This document shows positions 63,232 to 64,000 of a stretch of 64,000 nt of DNA, in pieces. The position numbers were made by a program, and so were the translations under genes. The stretch covers positions 62,001 to 126,000 of the forward strand of contig NZ_RJZE01000003.1 of the NCBI RefSeq assembly GCF_003986935.1, read 5' to 3'. This stretch comes from Paraburkholderia kururiensis JCM 10599 = LMG 19447 (GTDB taxonomy: Bacteria; Pseudomonadota; Gammaproteobacteria; Burkholderiales; Burkholderiaceae). Below the pieces are notes generated by a model that saw only the letters and a list, made by a program, of their open reading frames with translations, searched no databases and had not been told where the DNA came from. Within the stretch, counting starts at the first letter, position 1, and every line of letters starts with the position of its first letter.

Positions 63232-64000
63232 ATGAGCCACTTCGACTTCATCGTGATCGGCGCCGGCGTGATCGGCACGTCGGTCGCGCACCACCTTGCC
63301 TCGCTCGGTGCCCACAGCGTGCTCGTCGTCGAGCGCGGCATGATCGGCGCCGGCACCACGTCGCAATCGTCCGGCCTGTTGCGCACGCATTACTCGGTGC
63401 GCCAGAACGTCGAGCTGGCGCGCGCGTCGTGGTGGGCATTCAACAATTTCGCCGACTACGTGGGCGACGACGAAGCGTCGTGCGGGCTCGTCAAGTGCGG
63501 CTACATGATCTGCGCGCCCGACGGCCCGAAGCTCGATCCACTGCGCGCCTCGCTCAACGCCCAGCGCGCGATGGACATCGAAGTCCAACTGCTCGAACGG
63601 GACGAGGCACGCGAGCGCCTGCCCATCGCGCAGTTCGACGACGCGGCGCTGATCGGCTTCGAGCCGGAAGCCGGCTTTGCCGATGCGTACCTCGTCGCGA
63701 CGAGCTTCGCCAAATCGGCACGGCGGCGCGGCGTCAAGATTCTCGAAGGCACAACGGTTACGGGACTCGTGCGCGAAGGCCGCCGCGTGGTTGGCATCGA
63801 GACGAGCGCGGGCCGCTTCACCTGCGCCACGCTCATCAGCACCCAAAACATCTGGACGCCTGAACTGTCGGGCTGGATCGGCGTGCCGCTGCCCGTCGCG
63901 CCCGAACGGCACACCGTGCTGGCGCTCGAATGCGACGAGGCCCGGTACTCGTATCTGATGCCGGCCTTCAAGGACCTCGGTTCGGCCGGCATGCTCTACT
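63232..64000 (+). CDS. FAD-dependent oxidoreductase (DAO family, sarcosine-oxidase-like), truncated by window edge
   Basis: The first 256 codons of a flavoprotein are present and the frame is open to the last base, so the gene continues beyond the window. ATG 63232 follows a GAGGGG site. Residues 4-22 hold the FAD motif (FIVIGAGVIGTSVAHHLAS), followed by GTTSQSSGLLRTHYS, the sarcosine-oxidase-beta/glycine-oxidase pattern. Family members oxidise secondary or primary amines of amino acids. Its position beside hutG and the glnT/glx set would fit an N-methyl- or N-substituted amino acid, but this is inference. Confidence 0.85.
   Translation, partial: MSHFDFIVIGAGVIGTSVAHHLASLGAHSVLVVERGMIGAGTTSQSSGLLRTHYSVRQNVELARASWWAFNNFADYVGDDEASCGLVKCGYMICAPDGPKLDPLRASLNAQRAMDIEVQLLERDEARERLPIAQFDDAALIGFEPEAGFADAYLVATSFAKSARRRGVKILEGTTVTGLVREGRRVVGIETSAGRFTCATLISTQNIWTPELSGWIGVPLPVAPERHTVLALECDEARYSYLMPAFKDLGSAGMLY

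Overview
The window is GC-rich, densely coding chromosomal DNA of a soil- or plant-associated betaproteobacterium, most likely Burkholderiaceae (Paraburkholderia/Caballeronia-like). This is inferred from the type VI secretion genes, the many LysR and GntR regulators, the many ABC uptake operons and the methyl-accepting chemotaxis proteins. No rRNA, tRNA, CRISPR array, transposase or prophage gene was found. The character is catabolic and accessory: several self-contained uptake-plus-degradation operons sit next to each other, each with its own regulator.

Layout. 1-2711: the start of a type VI secretion operon (tssB-tssC-hcp) running out of the left edge. 3492-9634: an AraC regulator, a 9-bp tandem repeat, an oxidoreductase remnant, a MerR regulator fused to a methyltransferase, a LysR/SDR divergent pair and a decayed gene. 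9634-17544: a CPBP membrane protease, an organic-acid MFS carrier with a ModA-like binding protein, a DctA-type symporter with its LysR, and a lipoprotein hydrolase. 18024-19790: a chemoreceptor ending in a CheR tether. 20269-32332: an opine- or hydroxyproline-like operon (dipeptide-type ABC transporter, three-component flavoprotein dehydrogenase, second flavoprotein, MmgE/PrpD protein) followed by an OccR/NocR-like LysR.

32353-41320 (minus strand): an amide/nitrile operon read as nitrilase, ABC binding protein, LivH, fused LivM-LivG, LivF, amidase, cytoplasmic AmiC-like sensor and ANTAR-domain AmiR-like antiterminator. Its leader carries a strong promoter, hexaloop hairpins (one canonical for ANTAR binding) and an intrinsic terminator just before the first start codon. 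Regulator and RNA target are therefore both visible, and this is the most complete regulatory circuit in the window.

41451-54254: a second chemoreceptor, then a polyamine-type ABC transporter joined to a flavin-dependent monooxygenase, flavin reductase, alpha/beta hydrolase, aldehyde dehydrogenase, NIPSNAP protein and AA_synth (DUF1185) protein. The cluster is bracketed by two closely related GntR/FCD repressors, with palindromic operators at the head. The layout suggests oxidative opening of a nitrogen-containing compound whose identity cannot be read from sequence.

54301-64000: an ammonium transporter, a split glutamate-synthase-like complex (GlxB/C/D type) with a type III glutamine synthetase, a divergent XRE-cupin regulator with a large operator dyad, an N-formylglutamate amidohydrolase, a LysR and a flavoprotein oxidase cut by the right edge. 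Amidase, nitrilase, amine oxidases, AmtB and glutamine/glutamate-type enzymes together suggest a region specialised in scavenging organic nitrogen.
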